From Paraburkholderia madseniana (GTDB taxonomy: Bacteria > Pseudomonadota > Gammaproteobacteria > Burkholderiales > Burkholderiaceae): a stretch of 64,000 nt of DNA. The DNA lies in contig NZ_VOSW01000023.1 of assembly GCF_009690905.1 (NCBI RefSeq), positions 38,161 through 102,160 of the forward strand, written 5' to 3'. The position numbers were made by a program, and so were the translations under genes. How positions within the stretch are numbered: the first letter of the stretch is position 1; each line of letters begins with the position of its first letter. The notes under the pieces were generated by a model that had not been told where the DNA came from, searched no databases, and saw nothing but the letters and a program-made list of their open reading frames with translations. This document shows, in pieces, positions 44,992 to 52,680 of this stretch.

Positions 44992-45228
44992 ATGCAAACG
45001 GTCAATATTCATGAAGCGAAGACGCAGTTTTCGCGCTTGGTCGATGCCGCAGCCAGCGGCGAGGAAATTGTGATTGCCAAGGCCGGCAAACCGGCTGCGC
45101 GCCTGGTCCCGATGGAGCGGGCCAAGGTGGTGCGCCGGTTCGGCGGCCTGAAAGGCAAGGTTCGGATCGCGGAAGACTTCGATGCGCCGCTACCCGATGA
45201 CGTCATCGCAGCATTCGAGGGCCGTTGA
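44992..45228 (+). CDS. Phd/YefM-type antitoxin
   Basis: A 78-residue protein. QTVNIHEAKTQFSRLVDAAA followed by GEEIVIAKAGKPAARLVPME is the standard Phd fold, which binds DNA as a dimer. The C-terminal FGGLKGKVRIAEDFDAPLPD is the usual toxin-wrapping tail that ends in 'F-x-x-P-L-P-x-D'. AGGAG precedes the ATG. Its stop overlaps the start of the toxin gene. The inverted repeat in the promoter is its likely binding site. The pair may stabilise the island. Confidence 0.93.
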   Translation: MQTVNIHEAKTQFSRLVDAAASGEEIVIAKAGKPAARLVPMERAKVVRRFGGLKGKVRIAEDFDAPLPDDVIAAFEGR

Positions 45229-45605
45229 TGCGACTGCTTCTCGATACGCATGTTTTCCTCTGGTCGGTCACGGACGACCGCAAGCTGACCAAAGCGGCAC
45301 GCAAGCTGATACTGGACGCGGACGATGTTTTCGTCAGTAGCGCCAGTATTTGGGAGGCGTCGATCAAGGCAGGGCTTGGCAAGCTCGACGTGGACGTGAA
45401 CTTGCTGGTGTCCGAGATCGAAGCGAGCGGCTTTTCGGAGTTGCCCGTGCGGGCGGTTCATGCGGCGATGGTTCGCGATCTGCCGGACATTCATCGCGAT
45501 CCGTTCGACCGGCTTCTGGTCGCACAGGCTCTGTCGGAACCATTACGTTTGGTGACTTCGGACGGCCATCTGTCCAGGTACACCGATCTGGTCATCACCG
45601 TGTAG
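45228..45605 (+). CDS. vapC: PIN-domain toxin, VapC family
   Basis: A 125-residue PIN domain. The metal-binding acidic residues are visible: D in LLLDTHVFLWSV, E in SSASIWEASIKAGLG, and D in HRDPFDRLLVAQAL, with another near VTSDGHL. Such proteins are Mg-dependent ribonucleases that often cut tRNA or rRNA. The ATG at 45228 overlaps the TGA of the antitoxin, typical of a coupled pair. All catalytic positions are present, so it is likely active when free. Confidence 0.93.
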   Translation: MRLLLDTHVFLWSVTDDRKLTKAARKLILDADDVFVSSASIWEASIKAGLGKLDVDVNLLVSEIEASGFSELPVRAVHAAMVRDLPDIHRDPFDRLLVAQALSEPLRLVTSDGHLSRYTDLVITV

Positions 45606-45639
45606 GAAAAGTACTACCTGAAGAGAGTTTCAGTCTTGC

Positions 45640-46292
45640 TGCGATCATATGCGCGAAGTGCGCCTGCCAGACGCCGAGCCGATCGGACCTATCGTCGTCG
45701 CCGGCCAGGACAATTGTCGCCGCCCAGCCTGGACGAGGCCAACCGGGCGTTCGCCGCGTTGCTGAGCGATCTGAACAACCGGTCCCTCAAGAAATTGCCC
45801 GGCTCCCGCCGCAGCGTCTTCGACGAGATCGATTGTCCCGCACTCAGGCCGCTGCCCGAGCGGCGCTATCAGTACGCGGAGTGGCAGGTCGCACGCGTCG
45901 GACTATCACGTTGAGCTCGACCAGCACTACTACTCGGTGCCCCGTACCGCTATGCGCGCGAACAGGTCGACATGCGTCACATAGCCAACACCGTCGAGAT
46001 TTTCCATCGCGGCCAGCGCATTGCCGCTCACGGCAAAAGCGCTCGCCGTCGGTACCACACCACGATCGACGTGCACATGCCGCCGGAGCACCTGGCTGTC
46101 GCCAAGGGCTGGGATCCGGATCGGCTGCGTAACTGGGCGGCCGACATCGGTCCGCACACGGCGGCCGTCATTCAGCATCTGCTGGGCGCTCGCAAGCACC
46201 CGCAACAAGCCTATCGCACCTGCCTGGGCGGTGCTGCGCATGGGCAAGGACTACGGGCGCGACCGGCTCGAAGCTGCCTGCCGCCGCGCTAT
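45640..46292 (+). pseudogene. IS21-family transposase (IstA) remnant
   Basis: The C-terminal half of an IstA-type transposase is readable in pieces. LNNRSLKKLPGSRRSVFDEI and PLPERRYQYAEWQVARV lie in one frame to about 45900. DYHVELDQHYYSVP follows in another, and then FHRGQRIAAHGKSARRRYHT and ARKHPQQAYRTCLGG in a third. LRMGKDYGRDRLEAACRRAI follows after a further shift. There are at least three frameshifts. The N-terminal catalytic half and istB are missing. The right end stops abruptly at about 46292, where family B sequence begins. Confidence 0.85.
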
Positions 46293-46585
46293 CCAGAATG
46301 TCTTGTCGTATTCCTTGATGATGTCCAGCCGCTGGTTGTCGTCGCGCGATGGCTGACGAACCTAAAAAATAGGCTGTAGTTTGCCATCCGCTTTGCGCCC
46401 ACACCCGGGACGGTGTGGGCGGCTCGCCGCACGGGTTTCTTCTGCCCATCTCTTCCCGAGTTCCCTTCTGCGTCATTCGCACGCCGACCCATCTCATGCG
46501 CTCGCCGCATCCTCATTTTCAGTACCAACGGTGCACCTTTCACGATCGTCCACCTATGGCGCCGCTCCTGCGCGTCCCGGGATCT
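46291..46585 (+). repeat. direct repeat, copy 2, with a family B remnant
   Basis: Second copy of the segment at 40812-41105. Its first part, 46293-46379, keeps the C-terminal 28 codons of a family B gene, reading ECLVVFLDDVQPLVVVARWL before a TAG, but it has no start codon because IS21 sequence replaces the upstream half. The hairpin at 46396-46421 has the same 10-bp stem as copy 1, with a pair-preserving change. Confidence 0.85.
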
Positions 46586-46888
46586 GAACCGACGTGACGG
46601 ACTTGGATGCGACGCCCTTGATGGATAGCGCCCCGATGGCTAGCGTCAAGTTGCATGGCTGGTCGCATTGCGCATTGCCATCATGATTGTCGCCATCCAC
46701 CGCGAGCCTCAAAAGATGATCGCGGTGGACGAGCAACGTTTCGCGGGCAATCCTGTGGGTCAGTAGCTGTGACAGGAACGACGTCACCCATAGTCCAGAA
46801 CGTGGAAAAATCATGCGTTCCGGATTTGCTTCATCCGCGAGGGCGCACGTGCTCACTTCACATGTTTCGCGCCGGTAAGTGAGCGGAA
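46586..46888. other. stretch without a recognised gene
   Basis: About 300 bases between the repeat and a minus-strand gene. A 100-codon frame on the minus strand (46554-46856) overlaps the repeat and has no family similarity. I see no promoter or terminator. Confidence 0.4.
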
Positions 46889-47761
46889 CTACACCGGCTT
46901 GAAACCCTGTGGTTCGTCGGCGAAGTGACCCGCCGATGTTGACTCCGGCGCGACTTCGCTGGCGGCCGGTTTGGCAGCCCGTTCTTCGCCAGCTTGCTCG
47001 TGGGAGGCCACAGACGGGATGGCCTGCGGCAGCACCATGTCGAGCGCTCGCGTGAGCGCAGGCTTGAGTGCCTGGAATCGCCTCTGGAGAATCATCCGGT
47101 CGACCAGCCCGGCCAGCTCACCCTCGCCCGCGCCCTGGCTGTGAGCCTCAGCCAGCAACGTCTCATAGTTGACGGACTCCCGCATGGCGTCACCGATCGC
47201 AAAGTGGGCCCGCTCCAGCGCCGAGACTACATTGGATTCCTGAATGACTGCGTTCGAGGTGCAGTTCATGAATTGTGGGTTCTGGGCGAGGTAGGTATCG
47301 AGGGTCTCGAACCACCCCGTGCTTTCCTGACCCGACTTCATGGCCGGGACACCGGTGCGCAGAATGCGCAGTTGCCCAGGCACCATGCCCGCCTCGGTCA
47401 GCTTCGCGATCTGTGTGATCGCACCACGCTGGGACTCATCGCGAGGGGTGAGTGTGATGACGATGCTGTGGAGGTCGCCGAGCGTTCCGGGCGTTTGACA
47501 TGCAAATTCGCACAGTGCATCGAAGCCGGAGGGGGCAATGCAGAGGATAGCGCGGCCGGATGTGCAGCTAAGCTTCCTGTAGCTTTCCTCGAATCGAGCA
47601 GGTGTGAAGCGGTGTGTGTCGGGTTCAGCATTTGCGTTGCTGCCACGCTGATTGCTGACGGTGACTACCTGCCCGCCGAAATGTGCCTGCGCCAGCGAGC
47701 AGACCGTTTCGAGGTTATCGGTAGTGCTCGGTGCGGTGAGAAGAATGTATTGTGGTTTCAT
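46889..47761 (-). CDS. hypothetical protein, distantly StbB-like
   Basis: A 290-residue protein. The order of elements resembles plasmid StbB ATPases: an N-terminal strand and helix (YILLTAPSTTDNLETVCSLA) where StbB has its P-loop, ILCIAPSGFDALCEFACQTP where StbB has 'DVGASN', and SIVITLTPRDESQRGAITQI with LRILRTG where StbB has 'D-T-I-x-T-I-x-x-L' and 'I-R-V-V-F-N'. The Walker A lysine is absent here, so ATP binding is doubtful. The C-terminus is a disordered acidic tail. The similarity is weak and seen by eye only. It lies downstream of another hypothetical gene and a recombinase on the same strand. Confidence 0.45.
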   Translation of the reverse strand: MKPQYILLTAPSTTDNLETVCSLAQAHFGGQVVTVSNQRGSNANAEPDTHRFTPARFEESYRKLSCTSGRAILCIAPSGFDALCEFACQTPGTLGDLHSIVITLTPRDESQRGAITQIAKLTEAGMVPGQLRILRTGVPAMKSGQESTGWFETLDTYLAQNPQFMNCTSNAVIQESNVVSALERAHFAIGDAMRESVNYETLLAEAHSQGAGEGELAGLVDRMILQRRFQALKPALTRALDMVLPQAIPSVASHEQAGEERAAKPAASEVAPESTSAGHFADEPQGFKPV

Positions 47762-47985
47762 CTGTAGCAGTGTGGAAGGTGGATTGTTGGCGACAGACCT
47801 GACGCCGGCTCCCGCCCCTTCTGGCTGGGAGCGCCGCGATGGTCAATGTACTCGCCGGGACGTCGTTTTAATGCCGCGCTGTCGATAGCCATCGGGCCCG
47901 GCGGCCCCCGGGCGCAGGAATTGGCGGTGTCACTTTTCATGGCGGGTCCTGATGTCTGGGGAGCCAAAGTCATCGCATTTCATCG
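47762..47985. other. intergenic gap
   Basis: 224 bases between two minus-strand genes, without a recognisable element apart from a GC-rich CCGGCGGCC-like stretch near 47900. Confidence 0.3.
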
Positions 47986-48429
47986 CTAGTGAGGTTCGTC
48001 GTTCGTGCTGTTCCTCGTGCTCCCGGTGTCCGCCGCAACGTTTTCCGGGCTCGCGCCAGAGTCTTTGGGGAAATATTCAAACTGATAGGCACCGCTGTCG
48101 GCGTTTTTCACACGTTTGCGCTTGCGCGGGGCGACCAGACCGGCAAGATCGCGCTGATCGCGACCTGCGAGAACCAGCAGTGTGCGCACTGCCGCGAGCA
48201 CCATGATGAGTTGTGAGTCGGGCATCGGCGAAGCCTCGCAGTGTGCGACGAACGGCGCGAATAGCGACGTCGGGATTTCATCGAGGCTCTTCAGGTCAGC
48301 GGCGTGCTGGCTTGCGATAAACGCCTCAAAGGTCTCCCACGCGGGATTCATCAGCCGGGCGAACTGGCCGTCTCGCGAGTAAGAGTTGACAATGAGCTCG
48401 ATCTGCTGTTTCAGGTCAGGGTAATGCAT
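47986..48429 (-). CDS. hypothetical protein
   Basis: A 147-residue protein. The first 100 residues are helical and protein-like (LKQQIELIVNSYSRDGQFAR, LIMVLAAVRTLLVLAGRD), and the C-terminus has a basic patch APRKRKRVKN followed by a polar, probably disordered tail. No family is recognised. It lies between a tyrosine recombinase gene and the StbB-like gene on the same strand, which suggests a role in maintenance of a mobile element. Confidence 0.55.
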   Translation of the reverse strand: MHYPDLKQQIELIVNSYSRDGQFARLMNPAWETFEAFIASQHAADLKSLDEIPTSLFAPFVAHCEASPMPDSQLIMVLAAVRTLLVLAGRDQRDLAGLVAPRKRKRVKNADSGAYQFEYFPKDSGASPENVAADTGSTRNSTNDEPH

Positions 48430-48642
48430 AGGAATAGGCTCTGGGGTTGAGGGTGGATAGCGTGAATGTGGTTGGTAAGGTCAAACGAAAGGTAGTGCAC
48501 GTTAGTGCCGGGTGCGTCGTTTTCCTGAAAGTGAACTGCGGTGCTCCCAGTAGATTTTGTCCGGCTTGGGTTGAAGAGGATTCCATATAATGCGAATTGC
48601 AATCGATGTCGCATCGCACACGTGTACTATCACTCACCGGTT

Positions 48643-49662
48643 TCATTTTCTTGTCCAGCGAGACTTTCTGCGCGTCTTTTCGGTGGAATTCGGGCTCCGC
48701 AGGTCGTTCAAGACTTCGCTCAGGTATCGTGCGCAACCCATAAAACGGCTTCCCTGCATGATTCTCGAAAAATGCGAAAGAATTCCACGCAGGTACACGC
48801 GAGCCGTGAAGGACTGACGGGATGGTCCATGCCCAAGATCGGCGCTCACATGAATGAGCACCGCGTGTTCATCCATGCCGCTTTGGAGGTATTCGAGCGC
48901 CTTGTCCTGTGCGTACGAATAACGTGCTGCATGCGACGACGTCTGTCCCGTCATGCCGATGGCGGTATAGAGTGCCTTCAATTTGTTCAGGGCGCTCTCA
49001 AGCGAGTTGCGGCGGCCCGTGATCAGTTGGCCACCATTCGCATTGCAGTACTGAACAGCTGAACGTAGGACCCGGATTGTTTCTTCGCGCCGTTGCATGA
49101 GGATCGTGACCGTTCGCCGCCTGCCGCCCTTTGCGCCGCGGGTGACTAGGACGGTGTGGTCACCGGCAGTGATGCAGTCGAGCCAGAGTTGAAGGTCCGA
49201 TGCGCTGCGCAGCGCTTCGAGTCGGCGGAGGCCCAGCAGGCGCTGCAGCAGAAGCAGCAATGCGAACCCCATGTTCAATCGCGCGGCGCGCGCGACGAAC
49301 GCATCGACTTCAGACGGCAGTAACGCCCTTTTCTGGCCGTTGCGGTCGCGCGAAGAAATTCCCATCGCGGCGTTGGTCAGATAGTCAATATTGCGGCCGG
49401 CGCGCCTAAGGGCGCACCGGATTTCCGTGGCCGTATTGCGCACTGTCCCCGGCGCAACACCCCTCGCGACGCAGTGCTGGATATAGAGGAGGATTGCGAA
49501 CTCGGGTGTGTCCTTCACGCGCCTGGGCTTGATACCGAGAGTTCGTATGAAGCGGGCGAATGCAGTGAATTCGCACATCGTGTTGCGATGACTCGCAAAG
49601 GCACCTTGGGCTCTACGCTTGCCGCACCCGATTTCGTGCATATAGTTTGAATGCCAGCTCAT
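48643..49662 (-). CDS. tyrosine recombinase (integrase)
   Basis: A 339-residue integrase with an N-terminal SAM-like core-binding domain (ASHRNTMCEFTAFARFIRTL) and a catalytic domain of the Integrase_1 group. All active-site residues can be placed: R in LLGLRRLEALR, K in RGAKGGRRR, H-x-x-R in SSHAARYSYA, H in LGHGPSRQS, and the nucleophile Y in TARVYLRGI. A strong ribosome site, AAAAGGAGC, precedes ATG 49662. It probably served to integrate or resolve the element that makes up the island, but attachment sites could not be identified. Confidence 0.88.
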   Translation of the reverse strand: MSWHSNYMHEIGCGKRRAQGAFASHRNTMCEFTAFARFIRTLGIKPRRVKDTPEFAILLYIQHCVARGVAPGTVRNTATEIRCALRRAGRNIDYLTNAAMGISSRDRNGQKRALLPSEVDAFVARAARLNMGFALLLLLQRLLGLRRLEALRSASDLQLWLDCITAGDHTVLVTRGAKGGRRRTVTILMQRREETIRVLRSAVQYCNANGGQLITGRRNSLESALNKLKALYTAIGMTGQTSSHAARYSYAQDKALEYLQSGMDEHAVLIHVSADLGHGPSRQSFTARVYLRGILSHFSRIMQGSRFMGCARYLSEVLNDLRSPNSTEKTRRKSRWTRK

Positions 49663-49747
49663 TTTTCTGCTCCTTTTGAGATTGCACGGGCGGGCCCATG
49701 CGTATCTGTGCGGGGAAACGCACAGCTATCGTCAGTCAGCAATCCTC
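49663..49747 (-). promoter_or_regulatory. upstream region of the integrase
   Basis: Short region containing the integrase ribosome site near 49670-49678. A promoter was not identified. The CTGCA repeat tract follows directly on its far side. Confidence 0.3.
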
Positions 49748-49783
49748 GCACTGCACTGCACTGCACTGCACTGCACTGCACTG
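49748..49783. repeat. CTGCA pentanucleotide repeat tract
   Basis: Six perfect CTGCA units (49751-49780) with partial units on both sides. It is a simple-sequence repeat about 90 bases upstream of the integrase start, and the length of such tracts can vary by slippage. Confidence 0.95.
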
Positions 49784-50380
49784 TGCGGTGCGGTGTGGCT
49801 CGGGTGTTTGTGTAACGGATGAAGCGAGTCAAGCGGGTGAAGCGGGCGAGGCAGCATGCAAGTGGTCATCAGTCACTCCGCGGCAAAGCTGGGTGGGCAT
49901 ACTCATCCAGCGGAAATCAGGTGCAGCTCTGGGCGCGGACTTCGCAGGTATTTGCGTTGGGGCCACGGATGCCAATGGCAGAGGTGGCGCTCCCCGGGCT
50001 GCGGCGAAGCGCACTGCCGTCCGGGATTGCGGTTGCTGTTGATGGGTAGCTGATGTGCAGGGGAATCTGGAGTTAAGTTGGGAGAACCGGCGAGATCCGG
50101 TTTGAGATTCTCAGTGCAATGTCTGCTGGGAGTCGGAGGGAGCCGCGGGTGCGCGCAGGACATCTGCACGGAATGCATACAACGTGTCCTGGGTCAGGAG
50201 TGGTTGCTTGCGATTGGGGCTCGGAGAATGCCAGTAACGGCGTGTAGACGCTGGGTGCGAGGCGGGGCTCGAAGCAGGGCAGCCGGACGGTCAGTCGCGG
50301 CACCGCGAAAGCGGTGACTTACAGCAACGTATGACTATCCTGACTGCAGCTATGGGCTGCACCGAACGTGATATTACAGT
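49784..50380. other. non-coding stretch
   Basis: About 600 bases without a recognisable gene. It is GC-rich with several short overlapping frames of poor composition. Degenerate repeats such as GAAGCG(A/G)G(T/C) occur near 49819-49850. No RNA gene is recognised. Confidence 0.4.
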
Positions 50381-50814
50381 TTAAAATGAGGTGTTTATCG
50401 ACCGCAGAAAACAGTGCAGCCTTGCGGCTGATGCAGGCGGTCTGGTGAGTCCTATGGATACGCTGTCAGGCAGGATGGCTCCAGCCATAACAATACATGC
50501 TCACCGCATATGCGGCTCGCCTGATATCCGAACTTCCCGTCTGGACGGTTGAAGAGCCACATGGCTGTGTCTTTCGCGTCCATTTTGTTGAGAAAAATAC
50601 TGCAGACAGAACCCGCGCACGCAAACACGCCGGCAGACTGCTGCAATCTTCCTGGTCATTCAGCCGTAACAACACAGCTTTTACTTCTGATCCGTGATCG
50701 TCAGATAAGCCACGACCACTTGTTCATTTCGCAAGGATGGACAAAAGTGACCATCGCGCAAACCATTACGATTCAGCCCTGAACAGCAGGCGGGAACCGG
50801 TGAATCATGCCTGA
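50381..50814 (+). repeat. 434-bp tandem duplication, unit 1
   Basis: The unit starting TTAAAATGA is repeated head to tail from 50815. It contains a 66-codon plus-strand frame from 50497 (LISELPVWTVEEPHG) and an opposite frame of similar length. Between the units, four base changes in the shared frame are all amino-acid-changing, and indels of 4 and 2 bases break it. This argues against a conserved protein. Confidence 0.93.
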
Positions 50815-51255
50815 TTAAAATGAAGAGTTTATCGACCGCAGAAAACAGTGCAGCCTTGCGGCTGATGCAGGCGGTCTGGTGAGTCCTATGGATACGCTGT
50901 CAGGCAGGATGGCTCCAGCCATAACAATACATGCTCACCGCATATGCATGCGGCTCGCCTGATATCCGAACTTCCCGTCTGGACGGTTGAAGAGCCACAT
51001 GGCTATGTCTTTCGCGTCCATTTTGTTGAGAAAGATACTGCAGACAGAACCTGCGCACGCAAACACGCCGGCAGACTGCTGCAATCTTCCTGGTCAATCA
51101 GCCGTAACAACACAGCTTTTACTTTCATGATCCGTGATCGTCAGATAAGCCACGACCACTTGTTCATTTCACAAGGATGGACAAAATGACCATCGCACAA
51201 ACCATTACGATTCAGCCCTGAGCAGCGGGCGGGAACCGGTGAAACTGCCTGATGA
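50815..51255 (+). repeat. 434-bp tandem duplication, unit 2
   Basis: Second unit, about 441 bases long because of small insertions (a 4-base GCAT-type insertion near 50946 and two bases near 51125). It begins TTAAAATGA and loses similarity after GCCTGATGA. The plus-strand frame here starts at 50944 and runs longer, to HDHLFISQGWTK. Function is unknown. Confidence 0.93.
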
Positions 51256-51703
51256 GAGGCGACGTAATACGGGTACTGCGATAAGGGTAATTCAATCATA
51301 CAAATACGCCGGCAGGCAAGAGCGCGCGAGCCAGTGTCGCAAAAAAGCGACACATCACGTCCTGCCGGTGGTAGCCCGTCAGCGCTAAGGGCTCGTGCAG
51401 AATCAGGCATTTTCCCAGCCGGTTGCCCCGTTACCACTATGCGCCTGCCTCAATCAGCGACCCGTCGCGTCGTCATGCTGAGTCGCCTCGTCATCAGTCG
51501 CTCCTGCGGGCAGTCCGACGGTTAGCAGATCAGATGACGACGCTGGCCGGTAACCAGCACCCTGAGTCAATGCGCCGGCAGGGCGGCACGATCCGTGCTG
51601 CTCCACGGACGGTTTGCTGGTTGACAAAAAAGTAGCCGGCCATCTTGAGGCCGGCTTCCCGTCGCCGGGATATCCCGGCCAGGACGCGCTGCCGCGCTCC
51701 TTG
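51256..51703. other. stretch without a confident gene
   Basis: A 63-codon plus-strand frame at 51334-51525 (GIFPAGCPVTTMRLPQSATR) has no ribosome site or recognised family and is not called. An inverted repeat, AGTAGCCGGCC...GGCCGGCTTCC, near 51630-51660 lies just after the end of the TumA-like gene and could help end its transcription. Confidence 0.4.
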
Positions 51704-52048
51704 TCATGATGCTACGTCTGTCGCCAGCGTGTCCCACGGTGCGCTCAGCCGATTGCCTTCACGCACGATCAGTCCAGCTGCTTCCAGATCCGTGACGTCT
51801 TCATGGACGCGCTTATAGTCGCGCTCCAGTGTCCTCGCGAGGGCGCTGATGCTTTTCGCGCCTTCCCGGTGCAGATGGCGCAGCAGTTCCAGACGCTTGG
51901 GCGTGAGCGCCGCGCTCAGCGCTTCCCACGTGAAGAACGTTACGTGCTGCGCCTTAATGTCATCACCTGCCTCCGCGCGATTCCAGGCATTGATGAAGCG
52001 GTCGCCCATATCGCGCAGGGTGCCTGCATGCACATTCAGTTTGTTCAT
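51704..52048 (-). CDS. winged-helix antitoxin-like protein (HVO_A0114/TumA-like)
   Basis: A 114-residue protein. VTFFTWEALSAALTPKRLEL and SISALARTLERDYKRVHEDV form the helix-turn-helix, with DLEAAGLIVREGNRLSAPWD as the wing. This is the partner family of TumE/DUF6516 proteins, and the upstream gene at 52045 is of that type, overlapping its ATG by four bases. A GGAG-type ribosome site lies in the overlap region. It probably binds its own promoter and neutralises the partner. A relative is encoded at 43710. Confidence 0.75.
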   Translation of the reverse strand: MNKLNVHAGTLRDMGDRFINAWNRAEAGDDIKAQHVTFFTWEALSAALTPKRLELLRHLHREGAKSISALARTLERDYKRVHEDVTDLEAAGLIVREGNRLSAPWDTLATDVAS

Positions 52049-52272
52049 TTCCCGCTCCTTTCGCGTTCCGCATCATCTATACGGTCAGCAACCACCTGTT
52101 CGACTGTGGTGAAGGCGCGGGGCGCTTCGCGGTCCCGATAATGCCGGTGCTCTGCCTTTGCCCGCCCATTGTCGTAACCGATGATTCGCTCGCCATCCCG
52201 ACCATAAAACAGTCTGTACGTCAGGCCGTGTGGTCTCTCGTCGTCCGCGTCAGGCAGGCGCCCGATTCGCAT
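52045..52272 (-). CDS. TumE/DUF6516-like putative toxin
   Basis: A short protein of about 75 residues. The segment LTYRLFYGRDGERIIGYDNG, followed by AKAEHRHYRDREAPRAFTTV, has the 'Y-D-N-x-x-g-k-g-x-H-x-H' core of DUF6516/TumE proteins and is slightly shorter than usual at the N-terminus. Its stop overlaps the ATG of the winged-helix gene. The order toxin-like then antitoxin-like matches known pairs. Toxicity is inferred from family. The exact start is uncertain. Confidence 0.65.
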   Translation of the reverse strand: MRIGRLPDADDERPHGLTYRLFYGRDGERIIGYDNGRAKAEHRHYRDREAPRAFTTVEQVVADRIDDAERERSGK

Positions 52273-52680
52273 GTCGAGACCCTCCCGCCGGGGTATGCCG
52301 ACCGGTCCTCAAACACGGGTTCATAGAGGTATCTCAGGTGATACGTTCGCGTAGATCGTGGATGAGTTCGAGGACGGCGAGCGGCGGTGTCACGGTAACC
52401 GGTCAAGCTGGTAGCGTGATGCGATGAAGACAAGCACGTCACTGTACTATCGCCATCGATTCCCGGGCGCCATCATCAGTTGCGCCGTTCGCGGGTATAT
52501 CCGGTTTCAATTGAGCCTCCAGCGCAAACAACCCGGCGAACGCCTTGCTGCGTGGCATCGTTTCACCGGGCTTACCCAGAATCCGTCCCGCCTTTAAGGA
52601 AAGCTCCGTCCATCGCACTACTGCGACGCGAACACCTTGATGTGACAACGCCTTATTGAGTTGTCAGATTCTTATGGGCG
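52273..52680. other. island-to-polysaccharide junction region
   Basis: About 400 bases between the TumE-like gene and the second manC. A 69-codon minus-strand frame (52439-52648, with RSKAFAGLFALEAQLKPDIP) looks partly protein-like but has no recognised family or ribosome site. The right boundary of the island probably lies here. No direct repeat marking an attachment site was found by eye. Confidence 0.4.

Noticed and set aside
49748..49783. CRISPR-like repeat array
   Set aside because: The units are 5 bp and continuous, with no spacers; it is a simple-sequence tract.
51334..51525. 63-codon frame that could be a small phage-type protein
   Set aside because: No ribosome site, no recognised family and no partner gene.
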